Position numbers and translations under genes: made by a program. Under the pieces are notes generated by a model, which did not search any database, was not told where the DNA came from, and saw only the letters and a list, made by a program, of their open reading frames with translations. A DNA stretch of 64,000 nucleotides from Phycisphaerales bacterium (GTDB taxonomy: Bacteria > Planctomycetota > Phycisphaerae > Phycisphaerales > UBA1924). The stretch lies in contig JADJMV010000016.1 of the NCBI GenBank assembly GCA_016709445.1, forward strand, positions 45,907-109,906, given 5' to 3'. This document shows positions 27,606-36,748 of this stretch, in pieces; the stretch's first letter is position 1, and each line of letters opens with the position of its first letter.

Positions 27606-29504
27606 ATGGCCACCGAAAGCCCCGCCTCCTTCGACCCCATCGAGCTGCTCGGCGAGTGCGTGCGCCGCGCGATCCTCGCCATCGCCCCCGATGCCGACGC
27701 CGACCCCATGATCTCCGCGGGCAAACGCGCCGAGCTGGGCGACTTCCAGTCCAACGCCGCCATGCCGCTGGCCAAGCGCCTCGGGACCAACCCCCGCGAG
27801 CTGGCCTCGCGCATCGTTGCCGAGCTCGAGCTGGGCGACCTGTGCGAGCCGGTCACCGACAAGGACATCGCCGGACCCGGCTTCATCAACTTCCGCCTCC
27901 GCGCCCGCGCGCTCACCACGCTCCTGGCTCGGCTCGATTCGCCCGCGCTGGGGCTCGAGCCGCCGGCCCAGCCCGCAACGGTCGTGGTCGATCTCTGCGG
28001 CGTGAACCTCGCCAAGCAGATGCACGTCGGCCACCTGCGGGCGACCGTGATCGGCGACGCGCTCGCCCGCACGTTCGAGCGACTCGGCGAGAACGTGATC
28101 CGCCAGAACCACGTCGGCGACTGGGGTCTGCCCATCGCGATGGTGACCGAGAAGCTGCGCGTCGAGTCCGGCGCGGGGCGCCTCGACCTCGACTCGCTCA
28201 CCCTCGACGACCTCGACCGCCTGTACAAGGTCGCCCAGAAGGAATGCGCCGGCCAGGGCAAGGCCCTCGAGATCGTCGCCAAGTTCGACCTCGGGCCCAA
28301 GATCGAGGCCGAGCTCCGGGCCCAGCACGAGGAGGCCATGGAGCACCTCGCCGCCGCGAAGCGCACGCTGGTGGCGCTCCAGGCCCGCGAGCCCACGGTC
28401 TACGCCATCTGGCAGAAGCTCTACGCCATCACGATGGGCGCGTGCATCGCCGCCTGCCGTCGCCTGGACACCCGGATCACCGAGGCCGCCAGCGCGGGCG
28501 AGAGCAGCTACGGCGAGGAACTGCCCGGTATCGTCGCCGACCTGCAGGCCCGGGGGCTGGCCACCGAGAGCGCGGGCGCGCTCGTCGTCCGCCTCGACAG
28601 CCCCGAGGACGGGGCGATCGCCGAGCCCTGCATCATCCGCAAGAGCGACGGCGGCTACCTCTACGCCACGACCGATCTGGCCGCGATCCGACGGCGCGTC
28701 CAGAAACTCGGCGCCTCGCGCGTCATCTACACCGTGGACGCCCGCCAGAGCCTCCATTTCCGGCAGGTCTTCGCGGCCGCCCGCAAGGCCGGATACGCGA
28801 CCCGCCCCGGCGCGTCCGAGCCCTCCATCCTCGAGCACGCCGCCTTCGGCATGGTGCTCGGCGAGGACGGGCGCCCGTTCAAGACGCGCTCGGGCGAGAA
28901 CGTCAAGCTCAGCGACCTGCTGGATGAGGCGGTCGAGCGGGCGCTCGTGCCCGTGGCCGCAAAGGACGACGAACGGGCCCAGAGCGACACCGAGCCGCCC
29001 CTGCCCGAATCCGAGCGGCGGCAGATCGCCGAGGCGGTGGGCATCGCGGCCATCAAGTACGCCGACCTCTCGAGCGAGCGGATCAAGGACTACGTCTTCA
29101 GCTTCGACCGCATGCTCGCGTTCGAGGGGAACACGGGGCCCTACCTGCTCTACGCGCTGGTGCGGATCCGGAGTGTGTTCCGCAAGGCGGCGGAGCGCGG
29201 CGTCGCGGCGGATGAGTCCTTGCCGATCCTGATCACCGAACCGGCGGAGAAGGCGCTCGCGCTCGAGCTGCTCCGCTACCCGGGCCAGGTCCGCGCCGTC
29301 GCCAGCGCGCTCGAGCCCTACAAGCTGTGCGCCTACCTCTATAGCCTGGCCGGCGCATACAGCTCGTTCTACACCGCGTGCCACGTGCTCAACGCCGAGT
29401 CCGACGCCGCGCGCAATTCGCGCCTGCGCCTGTGCCGCCTGACGGCGCGCGTGCTCGAAGACGGGCTCGGCGTGCTGGGCCTGCCGACGGTGGAGCGGAT
29501 GTAG
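27606..29504 (+). CDS. argS: arginine--tRNA ligase
   Basis: A 632-residue class I aminoacyl-tRNA synthetase that charges tRNA-Arg with arginine. An N-terminal Add1 domain (to about residue 120) is followed by the catalytic Rossmann fold with the HIGH-type motif HVGHLRATVIGD after VNLAKQMHVG. The KMSKS counterpart appears as GRPFKTRSGENVKL. The C-terminal anticodon-binding helical domain contains YLLYALVRIRSV and ends GLPTVERM, as usual for ArgS. Length is slightly above the 560-600 norm because of insertions in the catalytic domain. ATG 27606 fits the N-terminal family start. Confidence 0.96.
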   Translation: MATESPASFDPIELLGECVRRAILAIAPDADADPMISAGKRAELGDFQSNAAMPLAKRLGTNPRELASRIVAELELGDLCEPVTDKDIAGPGFINFRLRARALTTLLARLDSPALGLEPPAQPATVVVDLCGVNLAKQMHVGHLRATVIGDALARTFERLGENVIRQNHVGDWGLPIAMVTEKLRVESGAGRLDLDSLTLDDLDRLYKVAQKECAGQGKALEIVAKFDLGPKIEAELRAQHEEAMEHLAAAKRTLVALQAREPTVYAIWQKLYAITMGACIAACRRLDTRITEAASAGESSYGEELPGIVADLQARGLATESAGALVVRLDSPEDGAIAEPCIIRKSDGGYLYATTDLAAIRRRVQKLGASRVIYTVDARQSLHFRQVFAAARKAGYATRPGASEPSILEHAAFGMVLGEDGRPFKTRSGENVKLSDLLDEAVERALVPVAAKDDERAQSDTEPPLPESERRQIAEAVGIAAIKYADLSSERIKDYVFSFDRMLAFEGNTGPYLLYALVRIRSVFRKAAERGVAADESLPILITEPAEKALALELLRYPGQVRAVASALEPYKLCAYLYSLAGAYSSFYTACHVLNAESDAARNSRLRLCRLTARVLEDGLGVLGLPTVERM

Positions 29505-29716
29505 GCCGGCCCGCCCCCCACCGTCCTGCAAGCCCCGGGCGCCACGGCCGCGCGGCGCCTCACCGGCCGCCCATCCACCGACGACGCCGTGAACACCCGC
29601 CCGGCGTCCAGCCCGAGATCGGGCGATTCCGCGCCCGGCGCCAGCCGGGCGGGGCATGGACCCTCGACAGCGTCGCGCTCCTCGCGAGGCGGGACCGGTC
29701 GGCACGGCACGAAGAA

Positions 29717-29749
29717 GGCCCGGGGCGAGAGAACCCCGCGCCCCGGGCC
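29717..29749 (-). terminator. putative terminator hairpin between argS and the porin gene
   Basis: An 11-bp GC-rich stem (29717-29727 with 29739-29749) stands about 40 bases past the stop of the minus-strand porin gene and also behind argS on the other strand. The flanking T-tract on the minus strand is poor (CTTCTTC), so termination is plausible but not certain. Confidence 0.45.
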
Positions 29750-29792
29750 CGCGCCCGCTCCGAGCGGGCGAGTCACAGCGGATGGAACCGGC

Positions 29793-31034
29793 CTAGAAGA
29801 TCATCTGCATCTGCAGGCGGATCGCGAACTGGTCGTCGGTCGAGGCCGGCGCGAGGCCGATGCCCTCGTTCGACTTCACGACCGAGCCGCTCCCGGCCTG
29901 GTCGTCCAGATACCACTGCACGTCCGCGGTGAACTTGGCCGCGTGAGAGCCGGGGATGAAGTAGTAGTTGCCACCGAAGGTCAGCGTGTTGAAATCGTTG
30001 CCCGCGGCGTAGGAGCTGTCGGGGAAGATGGCGTCCCAACGGGCGAAGAGCTCGGTCTTCTCACTGACGAAGACGCCGCCCTGCACCAGCGCGCCGAAAT
30101 CATCGGCCGAGGTCCCGCCATCGGGGTCGATGTTGCGCCCGACGAAGGCGCCGCCGAGGTTCCACCCGCCGCCCTCGTAGCTGGCGTCGAGCGTGTAGGA
30201 GAGCATGTCCATGCCGGTCGCGGGCGTGCCGCCGAAGGTGGTGGTGTTGCCCGTGTCGCCGAACGATTCCCAATGCACGGCGGCGCCGACCAGCGCCCCG
30301 GTGTCCCCGCCGCGGAACGAGGTGTAGTCGCCGTAGGTCTTCCACGACGCGTCGCCCAGCCGCATCTCGGCACGGGCCGTGATCGCGAAGTCCGCCTCGG
30401 ACGGCGAGTAGTACGCGGTATTGAGGCTCGAGAAGCCGTCCGACACCGCGCCCATCACGCGGAACCGGTCGCCCTCGTAGCTCAGCTGCACGCCCTGCGA
30501 GTAGTCCTGCGTGAAGACCTTGTTGACCAGCGAGCGCTCGGCCGCGAGCTGGTACTTGTCGCTCGTGAGTTCCTCGTGCAGGAAGGGGAGCTTGAACTGG
30601 CCCCACCGGACAGCCATCCCGTTCTCGAACTTGTAGCTCCCGTAGGCCTGGTCGAGCGTCATCGTGCCGCCGGAGGTGGCGAACGCGGCCTGGACGTAGA
30701 AATCGATGGAGTCGTAGACCGAGCCGTCGAGGATGAGCTTCGTCCGCCGGGTGTTGAAGCCGTTGGTGAAGTCCTCGTCCGGCGCGGTGGTGTCGCGGAA
30801 GTTCATGTTGTACCGGAACTGCACGAGCCCGCCCACGTTGAGCCGGAACGCCCCGTCGGGCGAGGCCATGAAGAACTTGCCGTCATGCCCCGCCGTCGCC
30901 CCGCCCTGGAAGCTGGCCCGCGCGCCCGCATCCGAGAGCAATTCGCGCTCGAGCGCGGTTCCCGTGTCGCCGCCGAGTGCCCCCGTGGCCAGCAATGGTG
31001 CCGCCAGAATCGCCGTGAGATGCGTGGTCTTCAA
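29793..31034 (-). CDS. outer-membrane porin, phosphate-selective OprO/OprP type (paralogue 1)
   Basis: A 413-residue outer-membrane beta-barrel of the phosphate-selective porin O/P family. The signal peptide is residues 1-21. The mature N-terminus (ERELLSDAGARASFQGG) and the first barrel strands (FRLNVGGLVQFRYNMNF, NGFNTRRTKLILDG) match the family, and it ends with the usual aromatic residue in IRLQMQMIF. It should form an anion pore for phosphate or related solutes. The start is TTG 31034 with GGGAG seven bases upstream. The position next to a second porin and a PhoB/PhoR pair supports phosphate-starvation control. Confidence 0.85.
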   Translation of the reverse strand: MKTTHLTAILAAPLLATGALGGDTGTALERELLSDAGARASFQGGATAGHDGKFFMASPDGAFRLNVGGLVQFRYNMNFRDTTAPDEDFTNGFNTRRTKLILDGSVYDSIDFYVQAAFATSGGTMTLDQAYGSYKFENGMAVRWGQFKLPFLHEELTSDKYQLAAERSLVNKVFTQDYSQGVQLSYEGDRFRVMGAVSDGFSSLNTAYYSPSEADFAITARAEMRLGDASWKTYGDYTSFRGGDTGALVGAAVHWESFGDTGNTTTFGGTPATGMDMLSYTLDASYEGGGWNLGGAFVGRNIDPDGGTSADDFGALVQGGVFVSEKTELFARWDAIFPDSSYAAGNDFNTLTFGGNYYFIPGSHAAKFTADVQWYLDDQAGSGSVVKSNEGIGLAPASTDDQFAIRLQMQMIF

Positions 31035-31187
31035 CTGTGTGCTCCCGGGCCGAAAGGGTGAATCCCCGCAGAGGCCGGCCGCTCGCCCCGCGGGGCCAGA
31101 GACTATTCAATTCTCGCAAGAAGATCATGACGAGTACGTCAAGATTGCGCGAAGCCCACTCCCCGCGAAGCCGCCCCGGCGAGGCGC

Positions 31188-31222
31188 AAAAAAGCAACCG
31201 GCCGCCCCGAGGGGCGGCCGGC
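31188..31222 (-). terminator. intrinsic terminator of porin paralogue 2
   Basis: An 11-bp perfect stem (CCGGCCGCCCC at 31198-31208 with its complement at 31211-31221, two-base loop as drawn) lies 35 bases past the stop at 31256. On the minus strand it is followed by TTGC and six T (31188-31193). This is the clearest rho-independent terminator in the window. Confidence 0.85.
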
Positions 31223-31255
31223 TGAGATCAATCGATGTCTCTGATCAGGCTCGAC

Positions 31256-32518
31256 TCAGAAGACGAGCTGCATCTGAAGCTGGATCGCCCACTGGTTGTC
31301 CTGGGTGTCCGGCAGGATGCTGTTGGACTGGCTCGGGGTGCCGAAGCCGGCGACGGTGGAGGCGTCGCCCTGGTTCTCGAGGTTCCACTGGATGTCGCCG
31401 GTGAACTTGGCGGCATGGCTGTTCTGGAAGAAGTAGTAGTTGCCGCCGAAGGTCAGGGTGTGGAAGTCGCCGGAGCCCGCGACGCCGGTGTCGGCGAAGA
31501 TCGCGTCCCAGCGCCCGAACACCTCGAAGTTGTCGGTGGCGAACACGCCGGCCTGAACGACCGCACCGAAGTCGTCGGTGGCGCTCGCTCCGGCGGGATC
31601 GATGTTGCGGCCGATGAACGCGCCGAACGCATTCCAGCCGTTGCCCTCGACGCTGACGTCGGCGGTGTACTCGATCAGATCGAAATCGGGGCCGGCGGTG
31701 CCACCGAAGGTGGTGGTGTTGCCGGTGTCGCCGTGGGTCTCCCAGTGGACCGCGGCGCCCGCCATACCGGCGTAGCCCTCGGTGCCGCGCCAGCTGGTGA
31801 AGTCATCGAACTGGGCCCAGTCGCCGGACCACTTGAACTCGACGCGGCCGGTCAGGCCCCAGTCGGCCTCGCTGGCCGAGTAGTACGGGGTGTTGGCGGT
31901 GGCCGCACCGTCATCGATCGCACCGATCAGCTTGAAGCTGTCGGCGGTATAGATGAAGCCGAGGCCCTGGGTGTAGCCCGGGTCGAAGGTGTCGGTGGTC
32001 GCGGAGCGGGCGGCGGCGAGCTGGTAGCGCTCGTCAACCATGCGCTCGCGGAGCACCGGCGCCAGGAACTGACCCCAGAGGATCGTGACGCCGTTGTCCA
32101 GGGCGTACGTACCGAACGCGTCGGCCAGCTCGAAAGAGCCGGAGCTCGCCGTGTCGAAGTAGCCGCGGACGTAGTAGCCCAGGTTCTGGTTCATCACGTT
32201 GCCGCCGAACTCGAGGGCGGTGGTGACCATGTCGAACCCGTTGGTGAAGTCCTCGTCGGCGCCGCTGGTATCACGGTTGTTAAACGTGTACCGGAACTGG
32301 GTGTAGCCGCCGATGTTCAGGCGGTTGTTCCCGTCCGCGGAGGCGAGGAAGAACTTCCCGTCATGACCGGCGGTGCCGCCGGCCTGGAAACTGGCGCGAG
32401 CGCCAGCATCGGCGAGGAGCTCACGCTCCAGGGCCGAATCACCCGCGGTCTGAGCGGCGGCAACGCCAGCGCTCATCGCCGCACCAGCAAGCAGAGCAAG
32501 CATCCTGGTCCGATTCAT
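31256..32518 (-). CDS. outer-membrane porin, phosphate-selective OprO/OprP type (paralogue 2)
   Basis: A 420-residue outer-membrane barrel, paralogous to the downstream gene. The signal peptide is followed by the shared start ERELLADAGARASFQAGG. It keeps the NRLNIGGYTQFRYTFNN strand and the DTSGADEDFTNGFD loop, and ends IQLQMQLVF with the C-terminal Phe that barrel assembly needs. ATG 32518 has AAGGAG upstream; the longer frame behind it is non-coding. Its own terminator separates it from paralogue 1, so the two genes are separate transcripts. The divergent PhoB-like gene starts about 520 bases away. Confidence 0.86.
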   Translation of the reverse strand: MNRTRMLALLAGAAMSAGVAAAQTAGDSALERELLADAGARASFQAGGTAGHDGKFFLASADGNNRLNIGGYTQFRYTFNNRDTSGADEDFTNGFDMVTTALEFGGNVMNQNLGYYVRGYFDTASSGSFELADAFGTYALDNGVTILWGQFLAPVLRERMVDERYQLAAARSATTDTFDPGYTQGLGFIYTADSFKLIGAIDDGAATANTPYYSASEADWGLTGRVEFKWSGDWAQFDDFTSWRGTEGYAGMAGAAVHWETHGDTGNTTTFGGTAGPDFDLIEYTADVSVEGNGWNAFGAFIGRNIDPAGASATDDFGAVVQAGVFATDNFEVFGRWDAIFADTGVAGSGDFHTLTFGGNYYFFQNSHAAKFTGDIQWNLENQGDASTVAGFGTPSQSNSILPDTQDNQWAIQLQMQLVF

Positions 32519-33040
32519 TTCTGTGACTCCTTCTCGCAGGACTTGGGGAGCCGCTCCTAGTAGCTGGCGTCCCGTTTCCATGTACGTTGCGACCTGCTCC
32601 GACCATCCCTCGCCGACACCAACGCGATGCGGCGGATCTTCCCACAATTTCGCCCGAAACAACGGGCCTCTGACTCACTCGGGCTCCGCCCGTGTTCGAT
32701 AGTCCCCCGCACGTTCAGGAGGACCCCAGTTGAGCAAGGACTAACTTGTAGCACTGCTCTCCAAGCTTGTCCAGTCCCCGCCCGGGCCCACGCGTTGGCC
32801 CGCAGCAGCGGTGTGCTTGCCGTTATCGGCGGCCCTCCGCCCCCGACGCTAGTATTTACTTGCAAACTCCCCCGCTTCCCCCTCTAAACCCCTGTCTCCC
32901 AAGCAGATAATTTCTCCGTGCCAATCAAAAACCAAACAAAGACGGCCCGGGGCCGTCTTCGCGCAATCCAAGCGCCCCGCCGACAGCGTTTTCCGGGCCC
33001 TCCGCTACCCTTTCTTCCGCCCCGCAACCGCGAGAGCCCC
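32519..33040. promoter_or_regulatory. 522-base regulatory region between porin 2 and the PhoB-like gene
   Basis: There is no gene here. The stretch is more AT-rich than its surroundings, particularly 32840-32940, consistent with divergent promoters. I could not recognise an unambiguous tandem PhoB-type repeat by eye. A 10-bp perfect inverted repeat lies near the right end (listed separately). Confidence 0.5.
32939..32959. promoter_or_regulatory. perfect inverted repeat upstream of the response regulator gene
   Basis: Arms AAGACGGCCC (32939-32948) and GGGCCGTCTT (32950-32959) are separated by one base, about 80 bases before the PhoB-like start. It could be an operator, or a terminator read on the minus strand where an A-rich flank becomes T-rich (TGTTTGGTTTTTG), which would fit a short minus-strand RNA. 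Confidence 0.45.
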
Positions 33041-33766
33041 ATGACCACCACCAGAAAAGTGCTCATCGTCGAGGACGAACGCGACCTCGCCGAACTCGTT
33101 GCCCTCAACCTCGAACGCGCCGGATTCGACACCACCCTCGCCCACGACGGACGCGAAGCCCTCGCCGCCGCCGCCCGCAGCCGGCCCGACCTCATCCTGC
33201 TCGACGTCATGCTCCCCGAACTCTCCGGCACCGAGGTCGCCAAACGCCTGCGCCTGGACCCCTCGACCGCCGACGTCCCCATCATCATGCTCACCGCCAA
33301 GGCCGAGGAGGCCGACGAGGTCATCGGCCTCGCCTCCGGAGCCGACGACTATGTGACCAAACCCTTCAGCCTCCGAGTCCTCCTGGCCCGCATCGAGACC
33401 GTCCTCCGACGCGCCGATCCCGACCGTGATCAACGCAGCACCCTCAACGCCGGACCCATCGAGCTTCGGACCGACACCCACCGCGTCCTCGTCTCCGGGA
33501 CCGAGGTCCATCTCACGCTCACCGAGTTCCGACTCCTCGCCACCCTCATCGAGGGCGCCGGCGCCGTGCTCGGGCGCAAGGAACTCATGCGGCGCGCGAT
33601 CGGGCCCGGCGTCCGCGTCACCCCCCGAACCATCGATGTCCACATGACCGCCCTCCGGAAGAAGCTCGGCGATGCTGGGCGGCTCATCGAGACCGTCCGC
33701 GGCGTCGGATACCGCCTCGACGCCGCCGCCACCGCCGATGCCGCCGCCGATGCCGCCGAAGGCTGA
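33041..33766 (+). CDS. OmpR/PhoB-type response regulator
   Basis: A 241-residue two-component regulator. The receiver domain (1-125) has the acidic pair in VEDERD, the phospho-acceptor Asp in LILLDVMLPE, a Thr in MLTAKAEE and the Lys of VTKPFS. A winged-helix DNA-binding domain follows (about 135-230; LTLTEFRLLATLIE, then RTIDVHMTALRKKLG and GVGYRLD). ATG 33041 gives the standard start. The histidine kinase begins 34 bases downstream. Close to PhoB in layout, and two phosphate-porin-like genes lie beside it, so phosphate control is likely but not proven. Confidence 0.9.
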   Translation: MTTTRKVLIVEDERDLAELVALNLERAGFDTTLAHDGREALAAAARSRPDLILLDVMLPELSGTEVAKRLRLDPSTADVPIIMLTAKAEEADEVIGLASGADDYVTKPFSLRVLLARIETVLRRADPDRDQRSTLNAGPIELRTDTHRVLVSGTEVHLTLTEFRLLATLIEGAGAVLGRKELMRRAIGPGVRVTPRTIDVHMTALRKKLGDAGRLIETVRGVGYRLDAAATADAAADAAEG

Positions 33767-33800
33767 ACCCCGCGCGCCGGCGCCACCAACAATCCACCCG

Positions 33801-35117
33801 ATGCCCCTCCGACCCAAAGCCCGAGCCGGTCTCCTCGCGCTGGTGGTCGCGCTCGGGGCACTCTGGCTCTCCATCGTGCCCGCCCTCCCCGCGCCCGCCG
33901 CCATCCTCGCCGGCTCGCTCGCTCTCCTCGTCGCCGGTGGCCTCTTTCTCGCCGACGCCCGCGACGCCGAACGGGCCAGCGAGGCCGAACGCCGGCGCCT
34001 CGCGCTCGAGGCCGACGCCCGCCGCGCCGAGCGTGACACCGAACGCGAGGCCCTCCGAGCCATACTCGACGCCGTCGAGCAGCCCGTCGTGGCACTCGAC
34101 GCCGCCGGATTTCTTACCGTTGCCAACCGGTCCGCCGCCGCGCTCCTCGCTCCAGGCTCCTCGCGACCCCTCACCGGAGCCCCGCTCGACCAGATCTTGC
34201 CCGACGAGCCGATCCTCGCGATCGTCCGCGCGGCCGCCGACCAGGGCCTCACGCGCGGACAGGTTCGCCTGCTTACCGCGTCCGGACCGCGGATCCTCGA
34301 GGTGCAGGCCGAGGCGTACCCCGGAGGCCCGCGGGGACCCGCCATCGTGCTCTCCCTCCGCGACGTCACCGAGCAGGCGACCGCACTCCAGCTCAAGACG
34401 GACTTCGTCGCCAACGCATCGCACGAGCTGCGGACGCCCCTCACGTCGATCAAGGCCGCCGCAGAAACACTCGACCAGATCGGCGACGAGTCGCCCGAGA
34501 TCCGCCGGCGCCTCATTTCCCTCATCGGCTCCAACGCCGAACGACTCGAGGAGCTCGCCCGCGACCTGCTCGACCTCTCCAGCCTCGAATCCCCCGGGGC
34601 CGATTGCCTCCCGGAGCACGTCGATCTGTTCGAGATCGCCGAGCAACTCCGGGAGATGTTTCACCCCATCGCCGAGCAACGGAGGATCTCGATCCGGCTG
34701 GAGCTCGACGAGCGGCTCCACGAACTCTGGACCGACCCCCGGCTTGTGCGCCTCGTCCTCCGCAACCTCCTCGACAACGCGATCAAGTTTGCCTACGACG
34801 ACACCAGTGTCCTCGTCCGCGGCACCGTCGTCGAGGCCGGGGCCGCCCAACGCCTCGACACCCGCATCGATGTCATCGACCGCGGCATCGGCATCCCCAT
34901 TGCGCTCCAGCAGCGCATTTTCGAGCGCTTCTTCCAGGCCGACGCGGCCCGCTCGGGGTCCAAGTCGCGCGGCACCGGCCTGGGCCTCGCGATCGTCAAG
35001 CACGCGCTCCGGGCCCTCGGTGGCTCCATCCAGGTCGCCTCGGTCTGGCAGCAGGGCACGACCATGACCGTCCTGCTCCCGGCGTCCGTCGAGCTGGCTA
35101 CCACCGAATCGGGCTGA
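33801..35117 (+). CDS. PhoR-like membrane sensor histidine kinase
   Basis: A 438-residue kinase partnering the preceding regulator. Two hydrophobic helices (about residues 10-50) anchor it with little periplasmic part, as in PhoR, which senses through the Pst transporter. A short coiled segment leads to a PAS domain (about 80-190), the H-box FVANASHELRTPLTSI, the N-box NLLDNAIKFA, then DRGIGIP and GTGLGLAIVK of the ATP-binding domain. ATG 33801 is chosen, as the longer frame overlaps the regulator gene. No pst or phoU genes are in the window. It overlaps the convergent lipoprotein gene by 20 bases. Confidence 0.9.
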   Translation: MPLRPKARAGLLALVVALGALWLSIVPALPAPAAILAGSLALLVAGGLFLADARDAERASEAERRRLALEADARRAERDTEREALRAILDAVEQPVVALDAAGFLTVANRSAAALLAPGSSRPLTGAPLDQILPDEPILAIVRAAADQGLTRGQVRLLTASGPRILEVQAEAYPGGPRGPAIVLSLRDVTEQATALQLKTDFVANASHELRTPLTSIKAAAETLDQIGDESPEIRRRLISLIGSNAERLEELARDLLDLSSLESPGADCLPEHVDLFEIAEQLREMFHPIAEQRRISIRLELDERLHELWTDPRLVRLVLRNLLDNAIKFAYDDTSVLVRGTVVEAGAAQRLDTRIDVIDRGIGIPIALQQRIFERFFQADAARSGSKSRGTGLGLAIVKHALRALGGSIQVASVWQQGTTMTVLLPASVELATTESG

Positions 35118-35547
35118 CCTCCACCCCGCGCAGCTGCCCCAATCGGGTCGAGACCCGCTCGAGCACCGCGCGCTCCCGCGCCGGATCCCCGAACCGCCCC
35201 ACCGAGCAGGAAAGACGCAGCAAGACCGGGTCGCCCTCGTCCGCCGGACTCAGCCGCTCCACCACCAGCACCCCCGGCTCATCCCGTGCCGACCGCAGGC
35301 GGTACACGCGATGCCCCGCGTCCGGCGATTCCGTGGCCACCAGCACCAGCTCCGAGACGCTCAGCGACACCGCCACAGCGGCCGAAATGTCGTCCCAGTC
35401 ACCGGAAGCCTCCTTCTGCTGGGCATCGGCCCGGAGGGCCATCGACCCCGGCGGAACACCCTCAGGGGCCCCTCCCCCCGAGACACACCCGGACCCAGCC
35501 ACCGACATCCAACCGCCGGCAAGGCCTAACACAATGCAATAGAACAA
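35098..35547 (-). CDS. small hypothetical lipoprotein
   Basis: A protein of about 149 residues with a probable lipoprotein signal (LFYCIVLGLAGGWMSVAGSG then Cys). The start is taken as TTG 35547, because the only ATG (35508) lies inside the signal and leaves too little of it. The mature part has a beta-rich middle (AAVAVSLSVSELVLVATES) and a Cys-containing strand near the end (LRLSCSVGRFG). No family is recognised. It is convergent with the histidine kinase (20-base overlap) and divergent from phoH. The start codon and even the reality of the gene are moderately uncertain. Confidence 0.55.
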   Translation of the reverse strand: MFYCIVLGLAGGWMSVAGSGCVSGGGAPEGVPPGSMALRADAQQKEASGDWDDISAAVAVSLSVSELVLVATESPDAGHRVYRLRSARDEPGVLVVERLSPADEGDPVLLRLSCSVGRFGDPARERAVLERVSTRLGQLRGVEVSPIRW

Positions 35548-35668
35548 CTTACGCGGCGGTCTCTCACCCCCCCCACTCGGGCTAAACTCTTCGGACGCGG
35601 CCAGGGGACCGACGTCGGTCCCGAGGTGTCCTCGGACGATCGGCGTCGGGCGATGGAGTAGTTCTCGC

Positions 35669-36748
35669 TTGGATATCACGGTGCAAGTTCCTCCAGGTGC
35701 CGCCGGCCTCGCCGTCGTCGGGTCCGGCGAAAGGCACCTCAAGATGATCCGCGAGACACTCGGCGTCAACATCGCCGCGCGAGAGGGGACAATCCGCATC
35801 CAGGGAGAGCCCGCGGGGGTGACCGCCGCCAAGGGGGTCCTCGAGACTCTCGCCCGGGGCCCCAAGGACCGGGGTATGCCCTCGCGCCAGCAGGTACTCG
35901 ACATCATCGCCGAGCACGCCTCCCAGGCCGCGCGGCTCGCCCAGGGGGCGCCCAACGGCCTGGGACCCGAGGCCCTGATGCCCTGGGACGGCCGGATCGA
36001 GGTCTACGTCCGGGGCCGGCCCGTCCGACCCCAGACGTTGAACCAACAGCTCTACCTCGACGCCATCCGCGACCACGATCTCACTATCGCCATCGGCCCG
36101 GCGGGCACCGGGAAGACCTACCTCGCCGTCGCCGCCGCCGTCCATCTCCTCAAGACCGGGCGCGTCAGCCGGCTCATCCTCGCGCGACCCGCCGTCGAGG
36201 CCGGCGAGAAGCTCGGATTCCTCCCCGGTGGCCTCGAAGCCAAGGTGAACCCCTTCCTCAGGCCCCTCTTCGATGCCCTCCACGACATGATGGACTACGG
36301 CCAGATCCGACGCTTCATCGAGAGCGACATCATCGAGGTCGTCCCCCTCGCCTACATGCGGGGCCGAACGCTCAACAACGCCATGATCATCTGCGACGAG
36401 GCCCAGAACACGACCCGGGGCCAGATGAAGATGTTCCTGACGCGCATGGGGCATGGCTCCAAGATGGTCGTCACCGGCGATGTCACGCAGATCGATCTGC
36501 CCGACCCGCTCGACAGCGGCCTGATCGACGCCGCCCGCCGCCTCCGCCGAGTCCCGGGGGTTGCCACGGTCACCCTCCAGTCCGTCGATGTGGTCCGCCA
36601 CAGCCTCGTCCAGAGGATCATCGAGGCCTACGGCGAGACCGATCGTGAGGCCCAGCAGCAGGACCTCCTCCAGCGGGTGCTGGAGCAGACCGATGAAACC
36701 CCCATCGGGGAAGACACCCCAGAGGGCTCCCGGTACACGAATGGCTAA
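35669..36748 (+). CDS. PhoH-family ATPase
   Basis: A 359-residue P-loop protein of the PhoH family, often linked to RNA processing together with YbeY and HD phosphohydrolases. An N-terminal KH-like part (to about 90) is followed by the ATPase core: GPAGTGKTYLA (Walker A), LARPAVEAGEKLGFLPG, and MIICDEAQNTT (Walker B), then GDVTQIDLP. The start is TTG 35669 with GGAG ten bases upstream. It overlaps the PgpH-type gene by eight bases, so the two are translationally coupled. A ybeY gene, usual in this neighbourhood, is absent. Confidence 0.92.
   Translation: MDITVQVPPGAAGLAVVGSGERHLKMIRETLGVNIAAREGTIRIQGEPAGVTAAKGVLETLARGPKDRGMPSRQQVLDIIAEHASQAARLAQGAPNGLGPEALMPWDGRIEVYVRGRPVRPQTLNQQLYLDAIRDHDLTIAIGPAGTGKTYLAVAAAVHLLKTGRVSRLILARPAVEAGEKLGFLPGGLEAKVNPFLRPLFDALHDMMDYGQIRRFIESDIIEVVPLAYMRGRTLNNAMIICDEAQNTTRGQMKMFLTRMGHGSKMVVTGDVTQIDLPDPLDSGLIDAARRLRRVPGVATVTLQSVDVVRHSLVQRIIEAYGETDREAQQQDLLQRVLEQTDETPIGEDTPEGSRYTNG

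Noticed and set aside
25209..29705. 1498-residue open frame on the minus strand
   Set aside because: It runs antisense through the BshC-like gene, the BtuF-like gene and argS, all of which have clear family motifs. Its translation is Gly/Arg/Ala-rich with no recognisable domain.
29589..31061. 490-residue open frame on the plus strand
   Set aside because: It is antisense to the first porin gene. The porin has a signal peptide, barrel strands and a C-terminal Phe; this frame has nothing.
31235..32560. 441-residue open frame on the plus strand
   Set aside because: It is antisense to the second porin gene, with Gly/Val/Glu shadow composition.
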